Assembly (NCBI RefSeq): GCF_036173105.1
Contig: NZ_CP108053.1
Span: 3,782,001-3,846,000 of the forward strand
Direction: 5' to 3'
DNA: 64,000 nucleotides
Source: Streptomyces sp. NBC_00287
GTDB taxonomy: Bacteria > Actinomycetota > Actinomycetes > Streptomycetales > Streptomycetaceae
Positions 1 to 7,929 of the stretch are shown here, in pieces. The position numbers and the translations under genes are program-made. How positions within the stretch are numbered: the stretch's first letter is position 1; each line of letters begins with the position of its first letter. A model generated the notes under the pieces. It was not told the origin of the DNA and did no database searches. It saw only the letters and a list, made by a program, of their open reading frames with translations.

Positions 1-792
1 TTCTACGGCGCTCTCGGCCCCGTTCTCGCCGTCCTCGGCCTCCTGGGCCCCCTCGTCGGCCCCGTCCGCCTCACGGGCCTCCGGGGCGTCCTGTGAGGCC
101 TCCGGAGCGTCCTGCGGGACCTCGGGCTCCGGCGGTTCGGGTACGGCCGTATCGGCGTCGCGTGTGTCGAGGGGCACGTGCGCGTGCGGCGCGCCTTGCT
201 CGGCGGTGTGCTCAGCCTGTTCGGCGGCCTGTCGTGCCCACGGCTCGCCGATCGCCTGGGTCGCCCAGGGCGCGGGCGCGCCGCCGGGCAGGGTGGCCGG
301 CGGGGTGCCGCCCCACTGCTCGACCAGCGACGAAGTAGTGAACTCGCCCGATTCGTCCGGAAGGTCCCCGCCCGCGACGGGGATCGACCACTGACCGGTG
401 ACGTCATGGCCGGGCGCGCTCTCGGCGGCCGAGGCGTCTTCGAAGGCCCACTGGCCGGTGGCGGCGGGGTTGTACCTGAACCGGTCGTTCCCGGCCTCCT
501 CGGTCCCGGCGTTCGCGTCGGGCCACTGGACACCGCCCGCAGGGATCGACCAGGTGCCGGTGGCCGCCGGGTCGGTGCCCGCGGTGGTGGCGGGCGTGAC
601 CGTTATGGGCGGCGGCACATAGCCGTGGCCGGGCGCGGCCAGCGGGCTGTCGGCGGAGGCCAGCAGGGCGTCGACGCCGCCCTCGGGAAGCTTCACGAAG
701 GCGGTGGCACCGTCGTCGTAGTCGCCCTGGGGCAGCGGATCCCAGCGGCTCGCGCCCTGCGGGGCGCCCTCTGAGTGCTGGTCGTCGGTCAC
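1..792 (-). CDS. Xanthine dehydrogenase-type 2Fe-2S subunit, N-terminal part (runs off left edge)
   Basis: The gene starts at a GTG that overlaps the stop of the FAD subunit in a GTGA and stays open to the window edge, giving at least 264 residues. The visible part is not the ferredoxin fold. It is an acidic, Pro/Ala-rich extension with degenerate Trp repeats (TGTWSIPAG, TGQWAFED, TGQWSIPVAG), then FTTSSLVEQWGG and a Glu/Asp-rich tail, and I see no cysteines in it. The 2Fe-2S domains and the molybdopterin subunit would lie beyond position 1. The assignment rests on the overlap with the FAD subunit and on my recollection that streptomycete iron-sulfur subunits of this family carry such an extension. 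The expected role is electron transfer from the Mo centre to FAD during purine or N-heterocycle oxidation. Confidence 0.72.
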   Translation of the reverse strand, partial: MTDDQHSEGAPQGASRWDPLPQGDYDDGATAFVKLPEGGVDALLASADSPLAAPGHGYVPPPITVTPATTAGTDPAATGTWSIPAGGVQWPDANAGTEEAGNDRFRYNPAATGQWAFEDASAAESAPGHDVTGQWSIPVAGGDLPDESGEFTTSSLVEQWGGTPPATLPGGAPAPWATQAIGEPWARQAAEQAEHTAEQGAPHAHVPLDTRDADTAVPEPPEPEVPQDAPEASQDAPEAREADGADEGAQEAEDGENGAESAVE

Positions 793-1682
793 GACAGCGC
801 CCTCCCCAGTGCTCGTCGGGCCAGCGCGGCGACGGTGCGCCGCAGATGCAGTACGGCGGGCGGAAGCGGGTCCACGGAGCCGTCCTCGGCCGGCACCGGG
901 TCGGGGATGCAGGCCGCGGCGACGTATTCCCCGAAGGCGGTCAGCGCCTCCGGGACGATGGCGCGGTCGTTGTCCCAGTCGATGAGCTGCGCCACCCACT
1001 GCTCGGCCTCCAGGGGCCTGAGCGGCATCGGCGCTATGGCGCCCACGGCGCACCGCACCCCCCGCCGCGCGGGGTCGAGGACCAGGGCGACGGACGCCAT
1101 GGAGCGCCCGGGGCCGGTCCGCCCGGTCGCCTTGAGGAAGACCTGGGGGGCGTGCAGCAGCGGCACGCGCACGAAGCCGATGAGTTCGCCGGCCCGCAGC
1201 ATTTCCATGCCGGCCAGCAGATGCGACACCGGGATCTCCCGGCGGGCTCCGCCCGGGCCCGCGATGATCAGCGTCGCCTCCAGGGCGGCCAGCACCGGCA
1301 GCGCGTCGCCGGTGGGGGCGGCGGTGGCGATGTTGCCGCCCAGGGTGCCGGCGTTGCGGATCTGCGGCGGGCCCGCGGCGCGCGCGGACGCGGCGAGCGC
1401 CGGGATCAGGGCCGCGAAGTCGGGGCGGCCCATGCGCGCGTGGGTGAGGCCGGCGCCGAGCAGGGCGTGGCCGTCCTGGTACTGCCAGCCGCGGATCTCG
1501 CTGATCTTGCCGAGGCCGACCAGCGCGGCGGGCCTGAGCTGTCCGGAGTTGACGGAGGCCATCAGATCGGTGCCGCCGGCCACGGGAACGGTGGCCGGCA
1601 CGGCGGCGAGCGCCGCCACGGCCTCGTCCAGTGTCGTGGGCAGCGTGACGGCCTGCCCCGCCTGCGGTGCGTGCGTGGTCAA
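789..1682 (-). CDS. Xanthine dehydrogenase family, FAD-binding subunit
   Basis: About 297 residues. It is the FAD-binding (PCMH/CO-dehydrogenase flavoprotein type) subunit of a molybdenum hydroxylase. The FAD-contact sequence PVAGGTDLMASVN lies near the N-terminus and the second glycine-rich signature IRNAGTLGGNIATAAPTGD near residue 100, and the C-terminal third fits a CO_deh_flav_C domain. It passes electrons from the iron-sulfur subunit to NAD+ or O2. I chose a TTG start at 1682 (TTG ACC ACG CAC) because GGAAGGGG lies just upstream and the protein then begins at the family-typical N-terminus; a GTG at 1772 would add about 30 unconvincing residues. The next gene overlaps its stop, so the subunits are translationally coupled. 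Confidence 0.85.
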   Translation of the reverse strand: MTTHAPQAGQAVTLPTTLDEAVAALAAVPATVPVAGGTDLMASVNSGQLRPAALVGLGKISEIRGWQYQDGHALLGAGLTHARMGRPDFAALIPALAASARAAGPPQIRNAGTLGGNIATAAPTGDALPVLAALEATLIIAGPGGARREIPVSHLLAGMEMLRAGELIGFVRVPLLHAPQVFLKATGRTGPGRSMASVALVLDPARRGVRCAVGAIAPMPLRPLEAEQWVAQLIDWDNDRAIVPEALTAFGEYVAAACIPDPVPAEDGSVDPLPPAVLHLRRTVAALARRALGRALS

Positions 1683-1907
1683 ACCGGCTGCCCCTTCCCG
1701 CTGCCCCACCTGGTCCCACCTGTTGCTGCCGTACGGTACGTGCTGACAGGGCGGACGTGGCAACTCTGGCACATCTTCGCAGGACCCGAACGCGGGGGTC
1801 CGCTAGGAGGCATTCGCCCGTTTCACCAGGGAGATGGTCAGTTTTCGTACGGCATCACCGGTGCGCGCGAATTGCCTCTCTTCGGTGACCCTGCCGGGAT
1901 TTTTCCA

Positions 1908-3563
1908 TTACCTGTTCGGGGGCGGTCCTTCGAGGGGGCGGCCGAGCACTCCGGGACGCCGCTGCCAGGGACGCGGTCCGGTGGGCGGGCGGTAGGCGAC
2001 GCCGAGGGCATCGAGGCGGGCGTAGTGGGCCGTCATCCGCCGCTCGAAGTCGGCGAAGTCCCGCTCCCCCGGCGCCGGGAGGGCGCTCCAGGCGACCTCC
2101 GCGAAGGCCGTGAGCCGGGGGAACGCCTGGTAGTCCACGCGCGCGTGGTCCTCCATCACCTCGGTCCACACATTGGCCTGCGTACCGAGCACATGCCGGG
2201 CCTCCTGCGAGGTCAGCGCGGCGGGAACGGGCTCGAACCGGTAGACGTCCTCCAGGGTGCGGACGTAGCCGATGGGGACCGGCTCGTCGGCGCCCGCGTC
2301 CTGGCGGTGGTCCAAGTACACGTACTGCTCGGGGCACATGACGACATCGTGTCCCGCGCGCGCGGCGGCGATTCCGCCCTCGTATCCGCGCCACGACGAC
2401 ACCGCCGCACCCTTCGCCAGCCCGCCCTCCAGGATCTCGTCCCAGCCGATGAGCCTGCGCCCGCGCGCGGAGAGCCAGTTGTCGAAGTGCCCGATGAACC
2501 AGGCCTGGAGTTCGTCCTCGTCGGCCAGTCCGAGTTCCTTGATACGGGCCTGGGCGGTGGGTGACTGCCGCCACTGGTCCTTGAGGCATTCGTCACCGCC
2601 GACGTGAACGAACTCCGAGGGGAACAGGTCGAGGAGTTCCTCGAACACCCCCTCGTAGAAGCGCAGGGTGTTGTCAGTGGGGGCGAGTACGTTGGGAGAG
2701 ATTCCCCAGGTGTCCCAGACGGTCAGGGAAGTGCCCCCTTCAATGGATGCAGCGATGACGTCGGTGTTGCCGAGTTCCGGGTACGCGGCGATGGCGGCCT
2801 GCGAGTGGCCGGGTACGTCGATTTCCGGGACGACGGTGATATGCCGCTCGGCGGCGTAGGCGACGATCTCGCGGATGTCGTCCTGGGTGTAGTAGCCCCC
2901 GTGCGGCTTCTCCTCCCACAGTGGCGAGGCCCGGTGGCCGAATTTCGTACGCGCCCGCCAGGATCCGACCTCGGTCAGCCGGGGGTACTTCTTGATCTCG
3001 ACGCGCCAGCCCTGGTCGTCGGTCAAGTGGAAGTGGAGGACGTTGAGTTTGTGCGCCGCCATCAGGTCGAGGTAGCGCAGGACCACGTCCTTGGGCATGA
3101 AGTGCCGGGCTACGTCGAGCATGAGGCCGCGCCAGGGGAAACGGGGCGCGTCCGCGATCTCGACTTCGGGCAGCTCCCACTCGGTGCGCCCGAGATGCGC
3201 CCGCCGGAAGGCGTCGGGGCCGAGCAGCTGCCGCAGCGTCTGCGCGCCATGGAAGGCACCGGCCGGGTCACCGCTCTTGATCAGCGCGCGGTCGTCGAGG
3301 ACGGTGATGCGATACGACCCGGGCGGGAGCGTGTGGTCGTGGCGCAGCTCTATCGAGTTCAGCGCGGCCCGTCCGGGCGGCCCGGGTTCGCCCTGGCCAA
3401 GCGGCAGTCCGGTGGCCGCCTGCAAGGTCGTACGCAGCCAGCGTTCCGCGCTGCCCACCCCCGGTCCCGCAGTGAGCGTCGTGTCCTCGTCGAGCGTGAA
3501 GACGCGCTCTCTGTACGCGTTGACGCTCAGGGGCGCCGGAATCAGATCCGTCAGTGAAGTCAC
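1908..3563 (-). CDS. Beta-N-acetylhexosaminidase, GH20, probably cytoplasmic
   Basis: 551 residues. It hydrolyses terminal beta-linked GlcNAc (or GalNAc), releasing GlcNAc from chito-oligosaccharides. An N-terminal GH20b-like domain (about 1-135) precedes the TIM barrel beginning FPWRGLMLDVARHF at about 142. Visible signatures are HFHLTDDQGWR (about 178), VPEIDVPGH (about 245) and the catalytic pair D324-E325 in HVGGDEC. There is no signal peptide, so it should act on imported sugars. The GTG start at 3563 lies one base past the upstream permease stop and has AAAGGA 5 bases before it. It is the last gene of a four-gene operon with an ABC importer, which points to uptake of chitobiose-like sugars followed by intracellular cleavage. 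Confidence 0.93.
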   Translation of the reverse strand: MTSLTDLIPAPLSVNAYRERVFTLDEDTTLTAGPGVGSAERWLRTTLQAATGLPLGQGEPGPPGRAALNSIELRHDHTLPPGSYRITVLDDRALIKSGDPAGAFHGAQTLRQLLGPDAFRRAHLGRTEWELPEVEIADAPRFPWRGLMLDVARHFMPKDVVLRYLDLMAAHKLNVLHFHLTDDQGWRVEIKKYPRLTEVGSWRARTKFGHRASPLWEEKPHGGYYTQDDIREIVAYAAERHITVVPEIDVPGHSQAAIAAYPELGNTDVIAASIEGGTSLTVWDTWGISPNVLAPTDNTLRFYEGVFEELLDLFPSEFVHVGGDECLKDQWRQSPTAQARIKELGLADEDELQAWFIGHFDNWLSARGRRLIGWDEILEGGLAKGAAVSSWRGYEGGIAAARAGHDVVMCPEQYVYLDHRQDAGADEPVPIGYVRTLEDVYRFEPVPAALTSQEARHVLGTQANVWTEVMEDHARVDYQAFPRLTAFAEVAWSALPAPGERDFADFERRMTAHYARLDALGVAYRPPTGPRPWQRRPGVLGRPLEGPPPNR

Positions 3564-3564
3564 G

Positions 3565-4410
3565 TCAGTCCTTTACCGCTCCGCCCAGCCCCGAGACCAG
3601 CCGTCGCTGTACGAGTACGAAGAAGATCAGCACCGGAATCGTCATCACCGTCGACGCGGCCATCACGCCGCCCCAGTCCGGCTCGTCCGGCTTGTAGAAG
3701 ACCAGCAGTGCCATCGGCAGCGTCGACTGCGAAGTGTCGCTGATGATGAACGACTTGGCGAACAGGAAGTCGTTCCAGGCCGAGATGAAGGAAAACACGC
3801 TCGTGGCCACCAACCCCGGCAGTACGAGCGGGAAAAGGATCTGCCACAGGAATCGCGCCCGGCTCGCCCCGTCGAGGTACGCGGCCTCCTCCAAAGCCTC
3901 CGGGACGGCCTTCACAAACCCCCGCAGCATCCAGATCGCGAAGGGCAGCGAGAAGGCGATGTGCGGCAGGATCAGCGAGCCCAGCGTGTTCAGCTGCCCG
4001 GCGTCCCGCATGAGGAAGAACAAGGGGATCGTGAGGGCCTCGACGGGCACCATCTGGGCCACCAGAAACATGATCAGCAAGGTGGTCCGGAAGCGGAACC
4101 GGAATCGGGTCACCGCGGTCGCCGCGAGAAACGCGATCAGCGCCGAGGCGATCACGACGGTGCCCGCCACGACAAGGCTGTTGAGGAAGTAGCGGCCGAA
4201 TTCCTGCTGCTCGAACACGCGCCGGAAGGAATCCAGTGAGGGCGCCGTCGTCCAGGGCCGCGCCTCGGTCGACTCGATCTCGCCGGCCGGTTTGAAGGCG
4301 CTGAGCACCATCCAGTAGAGCGGGAAGGCGACGACGGCCGCGATCAGCAGCGCGGTCGCTTCCGCGGCGAATCGCCACGGCCGGGCCACAAGGCCCCGAA
4401 GAAGATTCAC
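3565..4410 (-). CDS. ABC sugar transporter permease, MalG type
   Basis: 281 residues with about six membrane segments. It is the second integral membrane subunit of a carbohydrate ABC importer. The EAA loop that contacts the ATPase is visible as EALEEAAYLDGASRARFLWQI at about residues 190-210, and the C-terminus has the family-typical LVQRRLVSGLGGAVKD. The GTG start at 4410 overlaps the upstream permease stop in a GTGA. A longer open frame upstream is out of register with the MalF-type gene and is not coding. No ATPase gene is present, so it presumably uses a shared ATPase such as MsiK, as is known for streptomycete CUT1 systems. Confidence 0.92.
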   Translation of the reverse strand: MNLLRGLVARPWRFAAEATALLIAAVVAFPLYWMVLSAFKPAGEIESTEARPWTTAPSLDSFRRVFEQQEFGRYFLNSLVVAGTVVIASALIAFLAATAVTRFRFRFRTTLLIMFLVAQMVPVEALTIPLFFLMRDAGQLNTLGSLILPHIAFSLPFAIWMLRGFVKAVPEALEEAAYLDGASRARFLWQILFPLVLPGLVATSVFSFISAWNDFLFAKSFIISDTSQSTLPMALLVFYKPDEPDWGGVMAASTVMTIPVLIFFVLVQRRLVSGLGGAVKD

Positions 4411-5297
4411 AGCTCCTCCCCCTGCCGGCGCAGCAGCCGCAGGTACCCCAGCGTCACGACGAGCAGGATCAGCAGCATCACGATCCCGATCGCCGAGCCG
4501 AGGCTGTACTGCGAGGACGCGAACGCCTGCTGGTAGGCGTACACATTGAGCACCAGGTTCTGGCCCGCGATGCCGCCGCCGTTGGTCATGACGTAGATCT
4601 GCGTGAAGACCTTGAAGTCCCAGATGACCGACTGGATGGTCACGACGACCAGGATCGGCCGCAGGATCGGCGCGAGCACCGACCGCCAGATCCGCCACTG
4701 CGAGGCCCCGTCCAGCGAGGCGGCCTCCAGTACCTCGCTCGGCACGGCGCGTATCCCGGCGTACACGGTGACCATCACGAACGGGAAGGAGCACCACACC
4801 ACTTCGAGCAGTACGAGGAAGAAGGCGCTGAGACGGCCGTACGTCCAGGAGTGGTCGCCGAGCCCCAACACCTGGTTCACGGGCCCGAAGTCGGCATCGA
4901 AGAGAAACAGCCACACGGTGGACCCGGTGACGGCGGGAGTGGCCCAGGCCCCGAGCGCCGCCAGCATCAACGCCAGCCGCGGAACGGCACGCACGCGCGT
5001 GAGGAGCACGGCGAGCGCGCATCCGACGGCGAGGGTCGACACGACACAGGCGGCGGCGAAGAGGACGGTCGCCAGCAGCACCTCCCAGAACTGGGAGTCC
5101 CCGAAGAGTTCGGCGTAGTTCCCGAACCCTTCGAAGGTGGTCGGCTCCCCTCCACTGACCTGGGCCTGGGTGTAGTGGAAGAGGGAGATGAGGCCGAGCT
5201 GGTAGATGGGGTAGGCGAGCAGCCCGCCGAGGACGAGAAGGGCCGGGGCGAGATAGAGCCAAGGGGTCCAGGTCTTGCGGTCGGTCACTGAGGTCAC
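4407..5297 (-). CDS. ABC sugar transporter permease, MalF type
   Basis: 296 residues. It is the first permease of a CUT1-family importer. It opens with a short cytoplasmic tail and the membrane segment LYLAPALLVLGGLLAYPIYQL, followed by about five further segments. The EAA loop EVLEAASLDGASQWRIWRSV lies at about 190-210. It pairs with the MalG-type subunit downstream to form the sugar channel. The GTG start at 5297 overlaps the binding-protein stop by 4 bases, and its own stop overlaps the next start, so translation is coupled along the operon. Confidence 0.92.
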   Translation of the reverse strand: MTSVTDRKTWTPWLYLAPALLVLGGLLAYPIYQLGLISLFHYTQAQVSGGEPTTFEGFGNYAELFGDSQFWEVLLATVLFAAACVVSTLAVGCALAVLLTRVRAVPRLALMLAALGAWATPAVTGSTVWLFLFDADFGPVNQVLGLGDHSWTYGRLSAFFLVLLEVVWCSFPFVMVTVYAGIRAVPSEVLEAASLDGASQWRIWRSVLAPILRPILVVVTIQSVIWDFKVFTQIYVMTNGGGIAGQNLVLNVYAYQQAFASSQYSLGSAIGIVMLLILLVVTLGYLRLLRRQGEEL

Positions 5298-6586
5298 CCG
5301 ACGGAGCCGAACGCGTCGTTCATCTTCGCCGCCGCATCCTTCGAGGCAGCTCCTACCGACTTCTTACCGCTCACGATCTCCTGGAACATCGTCGGCAGCA
5401 CCAGCGACGAGTCGATCTGCGACCACGCGGGCGACGCCGGGACGAACTTCGTGCCCGAACTCAGCGTCTCGACAAAGGGCTTCACGTACGGCTCCTTCGC
5501 GGCGACCTCCTGCCGTACGTCCGAGAAGGTCGGCAGGAACCCCATCGCGTCGAACATCGAGGCCTGCGTCTTCTTCGACGCGAGCTGCTTCATCAGATCG
5601 ACCGCGAGCGTGCGGTGCGAGGTGCTCTTCAGTACGCCGATGTTGTTGCCGCCCGCGAAGGCGGGAGCGACGGAACCCGCCTCCACCCCGGGCAGCGGAA
5701 CGACCGCGTACTTCCCGCGCACCTTCCCGGCCTCCACCGCCGCATGGCTGAAGTCCCCGCCGATCGCCATCCCCGCCTTGCCGGAGGCGAACGCGGTCAC
5801 CGTGTCGTTGCCGCCCATGCCCGCGCAGGTCGCGGCGGGGCAGTTGTCGTCGCCGAAGAGGGACGTGTACGCCTTGATGCCCTTCTGCGCGGCCGCACTG
5901 TCGATGGCGGAGGCGTACGAGCCGCCCTTGCCGGTCGCGAGTTCACCGCCGTTGGCCCAGACGAACGGCATCGCGCCGTACGTATAGGCACCGCCGACCG
6001 CGAGGCCGTACAGCTCCGGCTTCGCGGCCCGTATCTCCTTCGCCGTGGAGATCAGCTCGGCCTGCGTCCTGGGGACTTCGAGGCCGAGTTCGTCGAAGAC
6101 GTCTGTTCGGTAGTACAGCGCGCGCACACCGACGAAGTACGGCGCGCCGTAGACCTTGCCGTCCACCGTGACCGACTGCTTCGCGGTCGGGTCGGTGTCC
6201 TTGGCCTCCTCCCACGCACCGAACTCCTCGGTGACGTCAAGGAGTCCGCCGTCCTTCACATAACCCGCGGTGTCGGTGTTGCCGTACTCGATGACGTCGG
6301 GCGCGCTCTTGGGGTCGTTGAAGGCGGCCTTGATGCGCTGGGCGCGGGTCTCGACGGGGATGTATTCGACAGTGACCTTCGTGTCCTCGTGGGCCTTCTC
6401 GAAGGCGGCGAGGACTGAGTCGACGACCTTCTCCTTGGGCTTGTTGCTGACCTCCTGGAAGAGCCAGACCCGGAGCGTGCCGGTCTTCTCGTCCTTGTCG
6501 GAGGAGGAGTTGTCGGACGTCTGGGGGGCGCAGGCGGTGGCGGCCATGACAGCGAGGAGCACGGCCAGACGGGCGGGGAGCTTCAT
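5294..6586 (-). CDS. Extracellular sugar-binding lipoprotein of ABC importer
   Basis: 430 residues. It is a family 1 extracellular solute-binding protein that captures sugar outside the membrane. It has an N-terminal signal peptide with a lipobox ending AATAC (Cys at about residue 19), then a Ser/Asp/Lys linker and the SBP_bac_1 fold starting TLRVWLFQEV. The ATG start at 6586 has GGAGGA eight bases upstream. It is the first gene of the operon binding protein-permease-permease-hexosaminidase. The hexosaminidase and a DasR-box-like sequence upstream suggest an N-acetylglucosamine-containing ligand (for example chitobiose), but the ligand cannot be read from the sequence. Confidence 0.92.
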   Translation of the reverse strand: MKLPARLAVLLAVMAATACAPQTSDNSSSDKDEKTGTLRVWLFQEVSNKPKEKVVDSVLAAFEKAHEDTKVTVEYIPVETRAQRIKAAFNDPKSAPDVIEYGNTDTAGYVKDGGLLDVTEEFGAWEEAKDTDPTAKQSVTVDGKVYGAPYFVGVRALYYRTDVFDELGLEVPRTQAELISTAKEIRAAKPELYGLAVGGAYTYGAMPFVWANGGELATGKGGSYASAIDSAAAQKGIKAYTSLFGDDNCPAATCAGMGGNDTVTAFASGKAGMAIGGDFSHAAVEAGKVRGKYAVVPLPGVEAGSVAPAFAGGNNIGVLKSTSHRTLAVDLMKQLASKKTQASMFDAMGFLPTFSDVRQEVAAKEPYVKPFVETLSSGTKFVPASPAWSQIDSSLVLPTMFQEIVSGKKSVGAASKDAAAKMNDAFGSVG

Positions 6587-6605
6587 GGAGCAATCCTCCG
6601 GGGCG

Positions 6606-6620
6606 TTGCAACATATGCAA
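6606..6620. promoter_or_regulatory. Inverted repeat in sugar-operon leader
   Basis: TTGCA-ACATA-TGCAA, a 5+5 inverted repeat, lies 20-34 bases upstream of the binding-protein ATG. It falls where the minus-strand transcription start or -10 region is likely, so it could be an operator, but I recognise no regulator for it. Confidence 0.35.
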
Positions 6621-6680
6621 TGACTGTTTTGCTCTGCACAACAACAACCGGAGGCTATGGACTACATGAACATGTCCACA

Positions 6681-6696
6681 AGAGGTCTCAACCACT
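6681..6696. promoter_or_regulatory. DasR-responsive-element-like site
   Basis: AGAGGTCTCAACCACT matches 12 of 16 positions of the dre sequence as I recall it (ACTGGTCTAGACCACT), keeping the GGTCT and ACCACT halves. It lies about 95 bases upstream of the sugar-binding-protein start. DasR is the GntR-type GlcNAc-utilisation repressor of streptomycetes, released by glucosamine-6-phosphate. The match fits the GlcNAc-type gene content but is not proof of binding. Confidence 0.5.
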
Positions 6697-6708
6697 TCGT
6701 GACAACGC

Positions 6709-6750
6709 GAAGGCCCCCGTGACGCGCATCGGCGCGCCCCGGGGGCCTTC
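6709..6750 (-). terminator. Hairpin terminator after DUF3039 gene
   Basis: GAAGGCCCCC (6709-6718) pairs with GGGGGCCTTC (6741-6750). It lies just past the DUF3039 stop and isolates that gene from the sugar operon in the same direction. There is no U-tract, as is usual in streptomycetes. Confidence 0.75.
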
Positions 6751-6773
6751 GGAACTTCGGTCGACAGGCCGGA

Positions 6774-7076
6774 CTACTTCTTCTTGTCGCCGCCCTTGCC
6801 CTTGTCGTCGCCGCCGGCGCCCATGGACTCGTAAATCTCCTTGCACATGGGACACACGGGGTACTTCTTGGGATCGCGGCCGGGCACCCAGACCTTGCCA
6901 CACAGCGCCACGACGGGGGTCCCGTCGAGGGCGCTCGCCATGATCTTGTCCTTCTGGACGTAGTGGGCGAAGCGCTCGTGATCGCCGTCGCCGTGGGACA
7001 CCTGTGGCGTCGGCTCTACGAGGGTCCCCGTACCAGTCCCGCGCTGCGGCTGGGTCTCAGGCTCAAGAGTGCTCAT
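6774..7076 (-). CDS. DUF3039 small zinc-ribbon-like protein
   Basis: 100 residues from the ATG at 7076; a GTG at 7100 would add 8 residues but has no better ribosome site. The conserved core has a His in ERFAHYVQK, then ALCGKVWVPGRDP and CPMCKEIYE. This His-Cys-CxxC arrangement suggests one bound metal ion. The C-terminus is a Gly/Lys tail (GDDKGKGGDKKK). The family is actinobacterial and of unknown function. It follows yqgE in the same direction, 29 bases away. Confidence 0.8.
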   Translation of the reverse strand: MSTLEPETQPQRGTGTGTLVEPTPQVSHGDGDHERFAHYVQKDKIMASALDGTPVVALCGKVWVPGRDPKKYPVCPMCKEIYESMGAGGDDKGKGGDKKK

Positions 7077-7105
7077 AACAACCAGAGTACTGAAGCTCAC
7101 ATGCG

Positions 7106-7678
7106 TCAGTTGAGCGAAGGGTCGTCCGGATACGTGGCCACCATCGCGAGCTCGTTGCGCTGGCGGCGCAGGACCTCGCGCCAGAGTCTTTCCGGGGCCG
7201 GGGACGACACATCACCGGGCTCCGACTCCACGACGTACCAGGCGCCCTCCACCAGCTCGTCCTCCAGCTGACCGGGCCCCCAGCCGGCGTATCCGGCGAA
7301 GATCCGCAGCGAGCCGAGGGCCGAGGCGAGCAGCTCGGGCGGGGCCTCCAGGTCCACCAGCCCGATCGCGCCGTGCACCCGGCGCCAGCCCAGCGGTGCG
7401 ACCTCGCCGCTCGCCCCGCCGGGGATGACGGCGACACCGAGGGCCGAGTCGAGGGAGACCGGGCCGCCCTGGAAGACGACACCGGGTTCACCGGCCAGCT
7501 CGCCCCAGCCCTCCAGGATGTCGCCCACGTCCACCGGGGTCGGACGGTTGAGGACGACACCGAGCGAGCCCTCCTCGTCGTGGTCGAGGAGCAGCACCAC
7601 CGCGCGGTCGAAGTTCGGGTCCGCCAGGGCGGGCGTTGCCACGAGCAACCGCCCTGTGAGCGAGGACACCTCGGTCAT
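7106..7678 (-). CDS. YqgE/AlgH (UPF0301) family protein
   Basis: 190 residues. It is a single-domain DUF179/YqgE protein with the hallmark start SLTGRLLVATPALADPNFDRAVVLLLDHDEEGSLGVVLNRP, a central GGPV motif and an IFAGYAGWGPGQLEDEL stretch. The family has no firm biochemical function and is soluble and cytoplasmic. The start MTEVSSL at 7678 is preferred from homologue length; an ATG three codons upstream (7687) is in frame and lies closer to a GGGAAG sequence, so either could be used. It is divergent from murA. Confidence 0.87.
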   Translation of the reverse strand: MTEVSSLTGRLLVATPALADPNFDRAVVLLLDHDEEGSLGVVLNRPTPVDVGDILEGWGELAGEPGVVFQGGPVSLDSALGVAVIPGGASGEVAPLGWRRVHGAIGLVDLEAPPELLASALGSLRIFAGYAGWGPGQLEDELVEGAWYVVESEPGDVSSPAPERLWREVLRRQRNELAMVATYPDDPSLN

Positions 7679-7929
7679 GCCAGACATGATCCCGCATCTT
7701 CCCTTCGTGTGGGGAGGCAATCCCGGTAAGGGAGTGAACGCAGCTCAGGGCGGAATCGAGCGCCCCCGGCGCACACCGCTCCCGGTGACCCCTCGTGCCC
7801 GGCGGCGAACCGTTCGTGTTGTGACACAGCTATGACGTATCTGGGCGGTACTTGGGCTTACTGAAGGGGGGCCCGCGGCGATTACCCTGTTTCCTCGGCC
7901 CCTGCCCCACTCACCGGAACGCGAGATAC

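Noticed and set aside
846..2564. Long plus-strand open frame over the FAD subunit and hexosaminidase
   Set aside because: Antisense shadow caused by GC-rich codon bias; the minus-strand proteins have clear family motifs.
3565..5262. 565-codon frame covering both permeases
   Set aside because: Its first half is the out-of-frame shadow of the MalF-type gene; only the part from GTG 4410 is a permease.
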